Of a DNA stretch of 64,000 nt, positions 34,944-44,799 are shown one piece after another. The translations under genes and the position numbers were made by a program. Origin of the DNA: an uncultured bacterium (GTDB lineage: Bacteria > Sysuimicrobiota > Sysuimicrobiia > Sysuimicrobiales > Sysuimicrobiaceae); NCBI GenBank assembly GCA_938028835.1, contig CALIMJ010000008.1:1-64000 (forward strand), in the 5' to 3' direction. Below the pieces are notes generated by a model, which made no database searches, was not told the origin of the DNA, and was given only the letters and a program-made list of their open reading frames with translations. Numbering within the stretch: position 1 is the stretch's first letter; each line of letters starts with the position of its first letter.

Positions 34944-36131
34944 CTAAACCCAGGAACGGACGAGCGTCCACCACCGCAGCCAGGTGGCCGGGACCGGGTA
35001 TGCGGTGAGGACCGGTAGCTGATACAGGAACACCAAAGCGGCCACCGTCCAGTACGTACGGATCCACCGCGGCCGCGGGTGCCGCACCCGCTCCAGGACC
35101 GAAGCCAGGGCCAGGTAGCCGAACGGCAGCACCGGAGTGAAATGGTACACGAAGAGCAGCCGTCCCACGAACGCGTACGGGAGGTAGCTCAGGGCGAACC
35201 CGGCCACCGCAAAGGCCAGGGCCGGGGAGGTCCGCACCTGGCGACATACGGCTGCCACCGCGGGCAGCACGGCCCACCAGATGGCGGGGTTTCCCACGGC
35301 GAAGATCCCCTTCATCCAGCCACCGGAGGTTTCGTAGTAGTACCACATGGGCCGCAGGAGCAGGGGCCAGGACCACCAGGGGCTGGCGTAAGGGTGAGTG
35401 GCCTGCAGGGTCGCGTGATAGCGGTACATGTTGACTTGCAGGAGCGCCAGGTCGGCCAGGCTCTCCCCCCGCACCAGGTGGGGGAGGTAACTGGCCGCGT
35501 ACACAACCAACGGCACGGCCAGCAGGCTGCCGGTTACAGCCCACCCCGGCCATCGCCGACCCAAGCCCCACCACGCCAGTGCCACCAGGAATCCCAGCGC
35601 GGCCAGGCTGGCGAGGCCGGTCCACTTGGTGGCACACGCCGCGCCTGCTGTAGCCCCTGCGGCCGCCAGGTACCCCCACCGCCCGGTGCGCACCGCAGCC
35701 CACCCGAGGGCGTAGGTCAGCACGCTGAAGGTTGCGAGAAACACCTCCGGTTTGGCGATCCGGGACTCCACCACCCAGATGGAGTCCAGCGCGCCCAAAG
35801 CAGCGACCGCCAGACCCGCCGACGGCCGGCCCGTGGCCAGGGTGCCGAAGGCGTACAGGGCGGGGATCAGCAGGGTCCCGAACACCGCGGGCACCAACCG
35901 CCAGCCCCAGGCCTCAAACCCCGCCACGCGGATCCCCAGGGCCACCAGCAGCTTGGACAGGGGAGGGTGCGTCCACTCGTAGATGGGCTGGCCGGTGAGG
36001 TACTCGTGCGCGGTGCGCGCGTAGTAGATCTCGTCGAAGACCTGCTTCGGCGGATCCCCCAGGCGCCAGAACCGGACCGCCGCGGAGAGCAGTACCAGGG
36101 CCAGAAGCCACCATCCCGGACGACGCGCCAT
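34944..36131 (-). CDS. GT39-type protein O-mannosyltransferase-like protein
   Basis: This 395-residue protein has about ten membrane helices. After the first helix it has the acidic motif VFDEIYYARTAHEYL and then WTHPPLSKLLVALG, typical of dolichyl-phosphate-mannose:protein mannosyltransferases (GT-C fold). It should transfer a sugar from a polyprenyl phosphate to an exported acceptor. I chose the ATG at 36131 because TTGGCG-N17-TACCAT ends seven bases before it, which suits a leaderless start. The frame allows an earlier ATG at 36140 and another at 36167. Confidence 0.82.
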   Translation of the reverse strand: MARRPGWWLLALVLLSAAVRFWRLGDPPKQVFDEIYYARTAHEYLTGQPIYEWTHPPLSKLLVALGIRVAGFEAWGWRLVPAVFGTLLIPALYAFGTLATGRPSAGLAVAALGALDSIWVVESRIAKPEVFLATFSVLTYALGWAAVRTGRWGYLAAAGATAGAACATKWTGLASLAALGFLVALAWWGLGRRWPGWAVTGSLLAVPLVVYAASYLPHLVRGESLADLALLQVNMYRYHATLQATHPYASPWWSWPLLLRPMWYYYETSGGWMKGIFAVGNPAIWWAVLPAVAAVCRQVRTSPALAFAVAGFALSYLPYAFVGRLLFVYHFTPVLPFGYLALASVLERVRHPRPRWIRTYWTVAALVFLYQLPVLTAYPVPATWLRWWTLVRSWV

Positions 36132-36138
36132 CGACTGC

Positions 36139-36183
36139 ATGGTACGCCCGGCGTTTGACAGCGCCAACGTGGCGTGCTACCTT
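36139..36183. promoter_or_regulatory. Overlapping divergent promoters
   Basis: On the minus strand TTGGCG (plus 36162-36167) and TACCAT (plus 36139-36144) are 17 bases apart and drive the GT39 operon. On the plus strand TTGACA (36155-36160) and TACCTT (36178-36183) are also 17 bases apart and point into the stretch before the tRNA. The two share DNA, so only one polymerase can bind at a time. Confidence 0.65.
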
Positions 36184-36302
36184 GCCCGCAAAGGTCGCGG
36201 GGCCAAGTCTGGCCGCTCTGGGCCGGATGCGCGGGTTTTCAGGTCCCGGCCAATCCCAGCTGCCGGGGCTCGGTGGCCACAAGGAAAGGAGGTGGTGCGC
36301 CG

Positions 36303-36347
36303 TTGAGTAGACATCGCACCCCAGCCCACCTGGAGGAAAAGGGGTAA
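36303..36347 (+). CDS. Possible 14-residue small protein
   Basis: The frame TTG...TAA encodes LSRHRTPAHLEEKG. AGGAGGT lies ten bases upstream, and a terminator stem begins nine bases after the stop. The peptide is too short to classify. The compact order promoter, ribosome site, frame and terminator is the main reason to list it. Confidence 0.35.
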   Translation: MSRHRTPAHLEEKG

Positions 36348-36355
36348 AGAGGTTG

Positions 36356-36391
36356 GGAGTCCCGGCGGTGGGCCGGGACTCCTGGTTTTTC
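36356..36391 (+). terminator. Intrinsic terminator
   Basis: GGAGTCCCGGC (36356-36366) and GCCGGGACTCC (36372-36382) form an 11-base stem with a short loop, followed by TGGTTTTT. This is the clearest rho-independent terminator in the window. Confidence 0.9.
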
Positions 36392-36445
36392 GGAGGGTTT
36401 CCACCCCTGGGCCGCACCGCGGACCCTGCGGTATACTCGGCGTGG

Positions 36446-36522
36446 GGCGGCGTAGCTCAGTTGGTCAGAGCACGCGGTTCATACCCGCGGTGTCGGGGGT
36501 TCGAAGCCCTCCGCCGCCACCA
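36446..36522 (+). tRNA. tRNA with CAU anticodon (Met elongator, or Ile2)
   Basis: The cloverleaf is complete, with acceptor GGCGGCG/CGCCGCC, D arm GCTCAGTTGGTCAGAGC, anticodon CAT at 36480-36482 in the loop TTCATAC, and T arm GGGGGTTCGAAGCCCTC. CCA is encoded. The G1-C72 pair excludes the initiator. The body looks like elongator methionine tRNA. The adjoining tilS gene, whose product modifies CAU tRNA to read isoleucine AUA codons, keeps Ile2 open. TATACT (36432-36437) is a suitable -10. Confidence 0.92.
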
Positions 36523-36536
36523 CCGAGGCGAGGGAG

Positions 36537-38056
36537 TTGTCCACCCGCGTGCGACCGCACACCGCCGGGGCCGCTGTGGCCCGGACCCCAGACGACCTGC
36601 TGAGGATCGTACGGCGCACCCTGGAGGAGGATGGGGGGTTGCCGGCGGGGACCCACGTGCTGGCTGCATGCTCGGGCGGCGCGGACTCCGTGGCTCTGGT
36701 GCACCTCCTGGCCCGCTTGAGCGCCGAGAGGCGGTGGCGGGTCAGCGTGGGGCATGTGCACCACGGGTTGCGGACCTCCGCGGACTCGGACGCCACCTTC
36801 GTGGCGGAGCTGGCCCGGCGCTTGCAGCTCCCCTTCTTCGTGCGGCGTGTGCAGGGACTCGGCGGGGCCAACCTGGAGGCGCGGGCCAGGGCGGCCCGCT
36901 ACGCGGCTCTGGCGGACATGGCCCGCGAGGCGGGCGCACAGGCGGTGGCCACCGGGCACACCCTCGACGACCAGGCGGAGACCGTCCTGTTGCGTCTCGT
37001 CCGGGGAACCGGACTGACCGGGCTTTCGGGCATCCGGCCCCTCCGGTTCCTTGCGCCCGGGATCACGGTGGTCCGTCCCCTCCTGTGGTGCCGACGGCAG
37101 GCGCTGCGGGATTTCATCAGCCAGGAAGGCGAGACGTGGAGGGAGGACGAGACCAACCTCGACCCGCGTTACGCCCGCAACCGGATCCGGGCCCGGCTGA
37201 TGCCGATCCTGGTGGCGGAGAACCCGCGTTTCCCGGAAGCCCTGGCCCATCTGGCGGAGGTGGTGCGGGAGGAGGAGGCGGTGTGGGCGGAGTGGGTCGG
37301 CCAGACGCTGCGGCGTCTTGCGCGGCCCGCGGAGGGTGGCTGGACGGTGCCGCTGCAGGAGTTTTTGCACCTACCCACAGGGCTGCAGCGGCGGGTCTTG
37401 CGGGAGCTGGCGGGAAACTTCCCGGCCGTTTCCTTCGTTCACGTGGAGGAGGCGCGTCGGTTGCTGCGCGGCGGGCAGGCGGGTCAGGAGCTGGCGCTAC
37501 CGGGAGGTGCACGGGTGCGGCGGGAGTCCAGCAGCTTCTGGGTGGGTTGGCCGCGTGAGGCCACTAGCCTAGAGCCCGTGCCCCTGCCGGTGCCAGGCCG
37601 GGCGTGGGTTCCGGACCTGGGCCTCGTGGTGGACGCCCGGGTGGAGTCGCGGGGCGCGTCCGAGCCCGAGGGCCGGTGGGAAGCCGAGCTGGACGAGCGG
37701 TACTGCAAGCGGGACCTGGTGGTGCGCGCCCGCCGGCCCGGGGACCGCATCCGGCTGAAGGTGGGGACGCGCAAGCTGCAGGACCTACTGGTGGACCTGC
37801 GGGTTCCGCGGTGGGAGCGGGACCGTCTCCCTTTCGTGGCCACCGGCGACGGCGAGGTGCTGTGGGTGGTGGGCTACCGCGTGGCGGACGCAGCGCGTCC
37901 GGCGCCGGACGCGGCACGCTGCCTGCGGCTGCGGGCGTGGCCCCTGGAGGCAGGGGCTACACTGGAAGCGGGAGCCGCCGATGGTATACTGGGTGAACAA
38001 CTCCCGGCCGGCCTGGGTGGGTCGGCGCGCGTGAGCGAAGGGCAGGAGGCGATCCG

Positions 38057-38060
<4 letters not shown>
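36537..38060 (+). CDS. tilS: tRNA(Ile)-lysidine synthase
   Basis: This 507-residue enzyme attaches lysine to C34 of tRNA(Ile)(CAU). The PP-loop [13 protein letters not shown], then HVHHGLR and [21 protein letters not shown], define the N-terminal domain. The C-terminal TilS domains include RRPGDRIRL and [18 protein letters not shown]. The TTG at 36537 is the first start and lies 15 bases after the tRNA gene. Its end overlaps ftsH, the common tilS-ftsH order, here without hpt in between. Confidence 0.93.
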
Positions 38061-39976
<1,916 letters not shown>

Positions 39977-40031
39977 CCCCCCGCTCTCTGCCTTCAAGCC
40001 TGGGTGGAGCCCTCCGCCCGGGTGGGCCTGG

Positions 40032-40607
40032 TCAGGCAGGGGAGGCGGCCAGCAGATCCTCGGACCTCACCGCCCGGACGCCCGCCTGCTCCCACTCCTT
40101 GCGCCGCTCCGGGACCTGCTCGGGGTACACGGGCCTCGCCGCGTCCTCCACCACCGCGGTGCGGAACCCCGTACGGGCCGCGTCCAGGGCCGTGGCGTGC
40201 ACGCAGTAGTCGGTGGCGAGCCCGCACACGTACACCTCCTGGACCCCGAGGCCCCGCAGCAGGTCCGCTAGGCCCGTCCCCTGGAACCCGGAGTACGCCT
40301 CCTGGTCGGGCCGGTATGCCTTCCGGACGATGTGGGTGATGGGCTCCCGCCGCAGCTGCGGGTGCAGGTCCGCTCCCGCTGTGCCCTGGACGCAGTGGGG
40401 AGGCCAGGGGCCGCCGCGCTCCCGGAAGGACACGTGGTCCGGGGGATGCCAGTCCTGCGTGGCCACTACAGGGCGACCCGCCCGCGCGAAAGCCTGCGCC
40501 AGGGCGTTCACCACGGGCACGATCCGGTCTCCCTCCGGAACTGCCAGCGCCCCGCCCGGGCAGAAGTCGTTCTGCAGGTCCACCACGATGAGGGCCGCGC
40601 GTTCCAC
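40032..40607 (-). CDS. pncA: Nicotinamidase
   Basis: This 191-residue isochorismatase-fold hydrolase has IVVDLQNDFCPGGALAV with the catalytic aspartate, TQDWHPPDHVSF, HCVQGTAGADLHP and GLATDYCVHATALDA with the catalytic cysteine. It turns nicotinamide into nicotinate for NAD salvage. GGAGGT lies eight bases before the GTG at 40607. The gene is divergent from a small membrane protein gene. Confidence 0.92.
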   Translation of the reverse strand: MERAALIVVDLQNDFCPGGALAVPEGDRIVPVVNALAQAFARAGRPVVATQDWHPPDHVSFRERGGPWPPHCVQGTAGADLHPQLRREPITHIVRKAYRPDQEAYSGFQGTGLADLLRGLGVQEVYVCGLATDYCVHATALDAARTGFRTAVVEDAARPVYPEQVPERRKEWEQAGVRAVRSEDLLAASPA

Positions 40608-40649
40608 CGCGCACCACCTCCCCTCCTGTCTGCCACGCCTCGCGCCTCG

Positions 40650-40662
40650 CCTATAGTATACT
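40650..40662 (+). promoter_or_regulatory. Likely -10 region between pncA and the membrane protein gene
   Basis: CTATAGTATACTT contains TATACT about 40 bases before the TTG start at 40698, with AGGAGGAAGG between. The near-symmetrical TATAGTATA may also serve the minus strand. Confidence 0.4.
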
Positions 40663-40697
40663 TCGGTGCGAATCCGACGCCGTGGCAGGAGGAAGGG

Positions 40698-41159
40698 TTG
40701 GCGAAGCGCAGCGCGAGGGAAGACCTGCGACGGCCGGTGCTGGTCTACGTGAGTGCGGTGGCCGTGCTGGCCGTCGTCCTGGGCGTGCTCCAGGCCCGGT
40801 ACGAGGCGGGCCGTCGTCCCCCCAGCGCGGAAGCGGTGGTGCGCCACCTCACCGAGACCTTTGTGGGGGAGGGTACCGTGCGGTCCGTGCGCCTGCGGGG
40901 CGACGTGGCGGAGCTGGAGGTGGCCATGGACGGGGTCCGGGCCCTGCCCCGGGACCGTGCGGAGTGGCCGCAGTTCTTCCGCGACGCCACCGACGTGGCC
41001 GCGGATCGGCTCTTCAGCCCGCCCGCGCAGATCACGACCCCTGCCCTGGGCGGCCTGGAGCGGGTGGCCATCCGCTACACCCTGCAGGGCAGGGAGGTGG
41101 CCCGGGGTTCAAAACGGAGGGGGGATCGCACCGCCACGGTGACCGTGGCTCGGCCGTGA
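40698..41159 (+). CDS. Hypothetical protein with one membrane helix
   Basis: I do not recognise this 153-residue protein. A basic N-terminus is followed by one membrane helix (VLVYVSAVAVLAVVLGVL) and an outside domain of about 110 residues with AEAVVRHLTETFVGEGTVRSVRL and RVAIRYTLQGREVARG, probably a mixed alpha/beta fold. The TTG at 40698 has AGGAGGAAGG upstream. It precedes the ASCH gene by ten bases and may be read with it. Confidence 0.6.
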   Translation: MAKRSAREDLRRPVLVYVSAVAVLAVVLGVLQARYEAGRRPPSAEAVVRHLTETFVGEGTVRSVRLRGDVAELEVAMDGVRALPRDRAEWPQFFRDATDVAADRLFSPPAQITTPALGGLERVAIRYTLQGREVARGSKRRGDRTATVTVARP

Positions 41160-41169
41160 GGAGGACGAC

Positions 41170-41517
41170 GTGTACGCGCTGAACTTCTACTCCAGCCTGT
41201 TTGCCGAACAGCTCCGCCAGGGGCGCAAGACGGCCACCATTCGCCTGGGCGACAAGCGGGACAAGTACCGGGAGGGGCAGATCGTGTGGGTGACCGTAGG
41301 GCGCCGGTTCGGGGAGCGACAGAAGATCTTCTGCGCGGTCATCGACCGCACGGAGTACAAGCAGGTCAAAGACCTCACCCCGCGGGAGATCGAGCGGGAC
41401 CACCCGGAGCTGCGGCGTCACGAGGACCTGCTGGAGTTCCTGTCGTCCATCTACGGACGGCCCGTGACCCTGGAGGACTGGGTCACCGTGGTGCACTTCT
41501 CACCGGTTCGGGAGTGA
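41170..41517 (+). CDS. ASCH/PUA-like domain protein
   Basis: This 115-residue protein fits the ASCH group of the PUA-like fold, thought to bind RNA or modified nucleosides. The start ALNFYSSLFAEQLRQGRKTATIRLGDKRDKY matches the family, with the GKKTxTIR loop that lines the cleft. It starts with GTG after GAGGA. Its 3-prime end overlaps the convergent kptA gene by 35 bases. Confidence 0.8.
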   Translation: MYALNFYSSLFAEQLRQGRKTATIRLGDKRDKYREGQIVWVTVGRRFGERQKIFCAVIDRTEYKQVKDLTPREIERDHPELRRHEDLLEFLSSIYGRPVTLEDWVTVVHFSPVRE

Positions 41518-42094
41518 CGGGTTCGTTGGGGCGGCCTTCCGGCGGGAGGAGGAACTGCGGAGGGACCGCATCGGTCAGGTACAGGTCCCCGCTGGCGCGG
41601 TAGAAGGCGATCCCCGCCTCGTGGGCCCGGCGAGCCAGCACCGTCAGGACCACCGGTTGGGGAGTGTGCCGCAGCCCCACCTCTCTGGCCTGCAGGGGGG
41701 TGAGGGAGAGGTGCACGAAGCGGCGTGGACCGGGCCGCAGGCCCTCCGACAGGATGGCGGCCACCCGCTCGGGGGCGGTGCCGTGGTACAGCCATTCGGG
41801 CGGACGCTGCGGGGCCCCCTCAGGCTGCACCGGGACGCTGTGCCCGTACAGGGCCCGCATGCGGCCGTCCCGAAGCTCGAACCGCCGGCGCCCCGGGAGG
41901 TTCACCGCCGCTTCCAGATCCGCCGCGGTGGCGTCCTCCCAGCCCCGCTGGCGCCGGACCGCTTCCAAGAGCGCTTCCACCGGGGCCCAGCCGTGCGGGT
42001 CCAGGGAGAGCCCGAAGGCCTCCGGCCGGTGCCGCAGGATCAGGGACAGCAGCCGGCTCAGGCGCTCCGCACGGCGTCGGTCGACGGCAGTCAT
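41483..42094 (-). CDS. kptA: RNA 2'-phosphotransferase (Tpt1/KptA)
   Basis: This 203-residue enzyme transfers an internal RNA 2'-phosphate to NAD. SRLLSLILRHRPEAFGLSLD and GWAPVEALL mark the N-terminal domain, and LYHGTAPERVAAILSEGL and RRFVHLSL the ADP-ribosyltransferase-like domain, with the conserved Arg-His-Arg-Arg set in place. Its role in bacteria is unclear because tRNA splicing of the yeast type is absent. The ATG at 42094 is the natural start. The 3-prime end overlaps the ASCH gene. Confidence 0.93.
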   Translation of the reverse strand: MTAVDRRRAERLSRLLSLILRHRPEAFGLSLDPHGWAPVEALLEAVRRQRGWEDATAADLEAAVNLPGRRRFELRDGRMRALYGHSVPVQPEGAPQRPPEWLYHGTAPERVAAILSEGLRPGPRRFVHLSLTPLQAREVGLRHTPQPVVLTVLARRAHEAGIAFYRASGDLYLTDAVPPQFLLPPEGRPNEPVTPEPVRSAPR

Positions 42095-42129
42095 GGGTCC
42101 CTTTCCCAGCGTATGATACACGCGGCGGG

Positions 42130-43035
42130 GTGAGGGTGGTGGCCAGGCCGCTGGTGGAGTGCGTCCCCAACGTGAGCGAGGGTCGGCGTGTGGAGGTGAT
42201 CGAGGAGCTGGCCGAGGCGGTGCGGTCGACCCCGCACGTCCGGCTGCTGGACTACTCGTGGGACGCGGCCCACCACCGGTCCGTGTTCACCTTCGTCGGG
42301 CCGCCTCAGCCCGTGGTGGACGCGGCCCTGGGGTTGGCCGACGTGGCGGTGCGGCGGATCGACCTGCGCAGCCACCAGGGGCTGCACCCGCGGATCGGTG
42401 CGGTGGACGTGGTGCCCTTCGTCCCCCTGCGGGGCGTGACCGTGGAGGACTGCGTGGAGCTGAGCCGCGCCTTCGGGCGGGCCCTGTGGGAACGTCACCG
42501 GGTCCCCGTGTACTTCTACGCCCACTCCGCCCTCCGTCCGGAACGCCGGTGGCTGCCCAACATCCGGCGCGGGGGATTCGAGGGGCTGCAGTCCGCCATC
42601 GCGCAGCCGGACCGACACCCCGACGTGGGCGAGCCCGTACTGCACCCCACCGCGGGCGCCACGGCCACCGGCGCGCGGGATCTGCTGGTCGCGTGGAACT
42701 TCACCCTGGCCACGGAAGACGTACAGGTGGCCCGGGCGGTGGCGCGGCGGGTCCGCCAGTCCTCGGGAGGGCTCCCGGGCATTCAGGCGGCCGGGTGGGC
42801 GTTGCCCCAGGGCGGGGTACAGGTCTCCGTGAACGTACTGGACTACCGCGCCACGCCGCTGCACGTGCTGTACGAGGCGGTCCGCCAGGAGGCCGCGCGG
42901 TTCGGTGTGGAAGTCGCCTCCACGGAGTTCGTGGGGCTGGTGCCCGCGGAGGCGTTGGCCCAGGTGGGCGCGTGGGCTCTGCGCTCGGCCAACCTGGACG
43001 TGCTCCGCGTGCTGGAAGCGAGGCTGGTGGAGTGA
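42130..43035 (+). CDS. ftcD: Glutamate formimidoyltransferase
   Basis: This 301-residue enzyme transfers the formimino group between formiminoglutamate and tetrahydrofolate. It has VECVPNVSEGRR, LDYSWDAAHHRSVFTFVG, HPRIGAVDVVPF and a C-terminal domain with VSVNVLDYRATPLH. The cyclodeaminase half of the mammalian enzyme is absent. GTG codons at 42130, 42136 and 42139 all could start it. TATGAT (42112-42117) is the likely -10. As head of a folate operon it ties folate use to its synthesis. Confidence 0.88.
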   Translation: MRVVARPLVECVPNVSEGRRVEVIEELAEAVRSTPHVRLLDYSWDAAHHRSVFTFVGPPQPVVDAALGLADVAVRRIDLRSHQGLHPRIGAVDVVPFVPLRGVTVEDCVELSRAFGRALWERHRVPVYFYAHSALRPERRWLPNIRRGGFEGLQSAIAQPDRHPDVGEPVLHPTAGATATGARDLLVAWNFTLATEDVQVARAVARRVRQSSGGLPGIQAAGWALPQGGVQVSVNVLDYRATPLHVLYEAVRQEAARFGVEVASTEFVGLVPAEALAQVGAWALRSANLDVLRVLEARLVE

Positions 43036-43901
43036 CCGCACAGCAGCTGCGCTGCGGCCGCCGGGGCCTGCCGTTCGGGCAGCGGACCCTGGTGATGGGC
43101 GTCGTCAACGTCACCCCGGACTCCTTCAGCGGGGACGGACTGCTTACCGGGCCGGGGTGGCTGGCGCGGGTGGTGGAGGTCGGCCGGCGGATGGTGGAGG
43201 ACGGCGCGGACCTGCTGGACGTGGGCGGGGAGTCCAGCCGGCCCGGCGCCGCGCCCGTGCCGGTGGAGGAGGAGCTGCGGCGGGTGGTGCCGGCGGTGGA
43301 GGCGCTGCGGCGGGTGGTGGACGTCCCCATCTCCGTGGACACCACGAAGGCGGAGGTGGCGCGCCAGGCCCTGCAGGCGGGCGCGGACATCGTGAACGAC
43401 ATCAGCGCCCTCCGGCACGACCCGGACATGGTCCGGGTCGTGGCGGAGTCGGGCTGCGGCGTGGTGTTGATGCACATGAAGGGCACGCCCCAGGACATGC
43501 AGCGGGACCCCCGGTACGAGGACGTGGTGGCGGAGGTGCGGGACTTCCTGGCGGAACGGGTGCGGTGGACCGAGCAGCACGGGATCCCCCGCGACCGGAT
43601 CCTCGTGGACCCCGGCTTCGGCTTCGGGAAACGACCGGAGCACAACCTCGAGCTGGTGCGGAACCTCCGGGCGTTCCGGGAGCTGGGCTGCCCGGTGCTC
43701 CTGGGGCCGTCCCGGAAGAGCACCATCGGCGTGATCTTGGGCGGGCTGCCGCCCGCAGAACGCGTGGAGGGGACTGCGGCGCTGGTCGCCCTGGCGGTGG
43801 CGTGCGGCGTGGACGTGGTGCGGGTGCACGACGTGCGGGCCATGGCCCGCGTGGTGCGGGTGGCGGACGCGGTGGTGCGGGGCTGGGCGCGGGACCCCTA
43901 G
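43032..43901 (+). CDS. folP: Dihydropteroate synthase
   Basis: This 289-residue TIM barrel joins the pterin diphosphate to p-aminobenzoate. MGVVNVTPDSFSGDG, DVGGESSRPGA, NDISAL and GPSRKSTIG are all typical, the last carrying the pterin-binding residues. The GTG overlaps the ftcD stop (GTGA). folB and folK follow, giving the usual order. Confidence 0.96.
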   Translation: MTAQQLRCGRRGLPFGQRTLVMGVVNVTPDSFSGDGLLTGPGWLARVVEVGRRMVEDGADLLDVGGESSRPGAAPVPVEEELRRVVPAVEALRRVVDVPISVDTTKAEVARQALQAGADIVNDISALRHDPDMVRVVAESGCGVVLMHMKGTPQDMQRDPRYEDVVAEVRDFLAERVRWTEQHGIPRDRILVDPGFGFGKRPEHNLELVRNLRAFRELGCPVLLGPSRKSTIGVILGGLPPAERVEGTAALVALAVACGVDVVRVHDVRAMARVVRVADAVVRGWARDP

Positions 43902-43933
43902 CACGCAACTTTTCGTGTGGCTGGGAGGCGGTG

Positions 43934-44317
43934 GTGGACCGCATTGTGCTGAAGGACATGGCCTTCTACGGTTACCACGGGGCTCTGCCCGAGGAGCGGC
44001 AGCGGGGCCAGGTGTTCTTCGTGGACGCGGAGGTGGAGTGCGACCTGCACCCCGCCGGCCACAGCGACGACCTGGCGGACACCCTGGACTACCGGGAGAT
44101 CTATTGCAGGGTGCAGGCGGTGCTGCTGGGCCCCCCCAAGGCGCTCCTGGAGGCGGTGGCGGAGGAAGTGGCGCACCGGCTCCTGGAGCTGGATCGGGTG
44201 GAGGCGGTGTGCGTGGAGGTCCGCAAGCCCCACGTGGAGCTGGGAGGGTCGGTGGGGTTCGCGGCGGTGCGGGTGGAGCGGCGGCGGCGTCCGCGGGTGG
44301 GGCCTTCCGCGGTGTGA
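43934..44317 (+). CDS. folB: Dihydroneopterin aldolase
   Basis: This 127-residue enzyme cleaves dihydroneopterin. The motifs IVLKDMAFYGYHGALPEER, GQVFFVDAEVECDL and TLDYREIY, and the late VRKPHVEL, match FolB. I chose the GTG at 43934 because GGAGG lies five bases upstream. The neighbouring GTG at 43931 is too near to it. It would form an octamer. Confidence 0.93.
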   Translation: MDRIVLKDMAFYGYHGALPEERQRGQVFFVDAEVECDLHPAGHSDDLADTLDYREIYCRVQAVLLGPPKALLEAVAEEVAHRLLELDRVEAVCVEVRKPHVELGGSVGFAAVRVERRRRPRVGPSAV

Positions 44318-44799
44318 GCGCCGTGGGAGAGCGGGTGTTCCTTTCACTGGGCTCAAACGTGGGAGACCGGCGGGCCAACCTGATGGCGGCCCTGCGCCGG
44401 TTGGAGGCGGAGGGTGTGCGGGTCGTGCGCCAGTCGTCCTGGTACGAGACCGACCCCGTCGGCTACACGGAACAGCCGCCGTTCCTGAACCTCGTGGTGG
44501 AAGTCCGCACCGCCCTGGACCCGCTCGCGCTGCTGCGGTGCGCGCAGCGCGTGGAGGCAGCCCTGGGCAGAGTAAGGGAGGTCCGCTGGGGCCCGCGTAC
44601 GGTCGACGTGGACCTGATCCTCTACGGTCAGCGCGTGATCCGGACCCGTGAGCTGGTCGTGCCGCACCCGCGCATGCGGGAGCGCGCGTTCGTCCTCGTA
44701 CCCCTGTGCGAGGTGGCGCCGGACCTGTTGCTCCCTGACGGGACCCCGGTGGTCACCCTGTTGCCCGCGGTGGCGGACCAGCGGGTCCAGCGGCGATGA
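44314..44799 (+). CDS. folK: Hydroxymethyl-dihydropteridine pyrophosphokinase
   Basis: This 161-residue kinase makes the diphosphate substrate of FolP. FLSLGSNVGDRRANL, SSWYETDPVGYTEQPPFLNLVVE and the ATP and metal motif WGPRTVDVDLILYG are intact, followed by VPHPRMRERAFVLVPL. The GTG overlaps the folB stop (GTGA). Confidence 0.95.
   Translation: MSAVGERVFLSLGSNVGDRRANLMAALRRLEAEGVRVVRQSSWYETDPVGYTEQPPFLNLVVEVRTALDPLALLRCAQRVEAALGRVREVRWGPRTVDVDLILYGQRVIRTRELVVPHPRMRERAFVLVPLCEVAPDLLLPDGTPVVTLLPAVADQRVQRR

Larger units (their letters stand above)
36190..36391 (+). ncRNA. Candidate short transcript upstream of the tRNA
   Basis: A promoter ending at 36183 and an intrinsic terminator at 36356-36391 bracket about 200 bases. 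I see no match to 6S RNA, the signal-recognition RNA, tmRNA or RNase P RNA. It contains a strong ribosome site, AGGAGGT (36287-36293), and a 14-codon frame. It could be a messenger for a very small protein or an unknown regulatory RNA. Confidence 0.4.

Noticed and set aside
36190-36391. 6S or signal-recognition RNA
   Set aside because: No matching conserved loops; the strong ribosome site argues for a messenger.
36353-37558. A 401-residue frame over the tRNA and tilS
   Set aside because: It overlaps the tRNA and is arginine- and glycine-rich shadow sequence.
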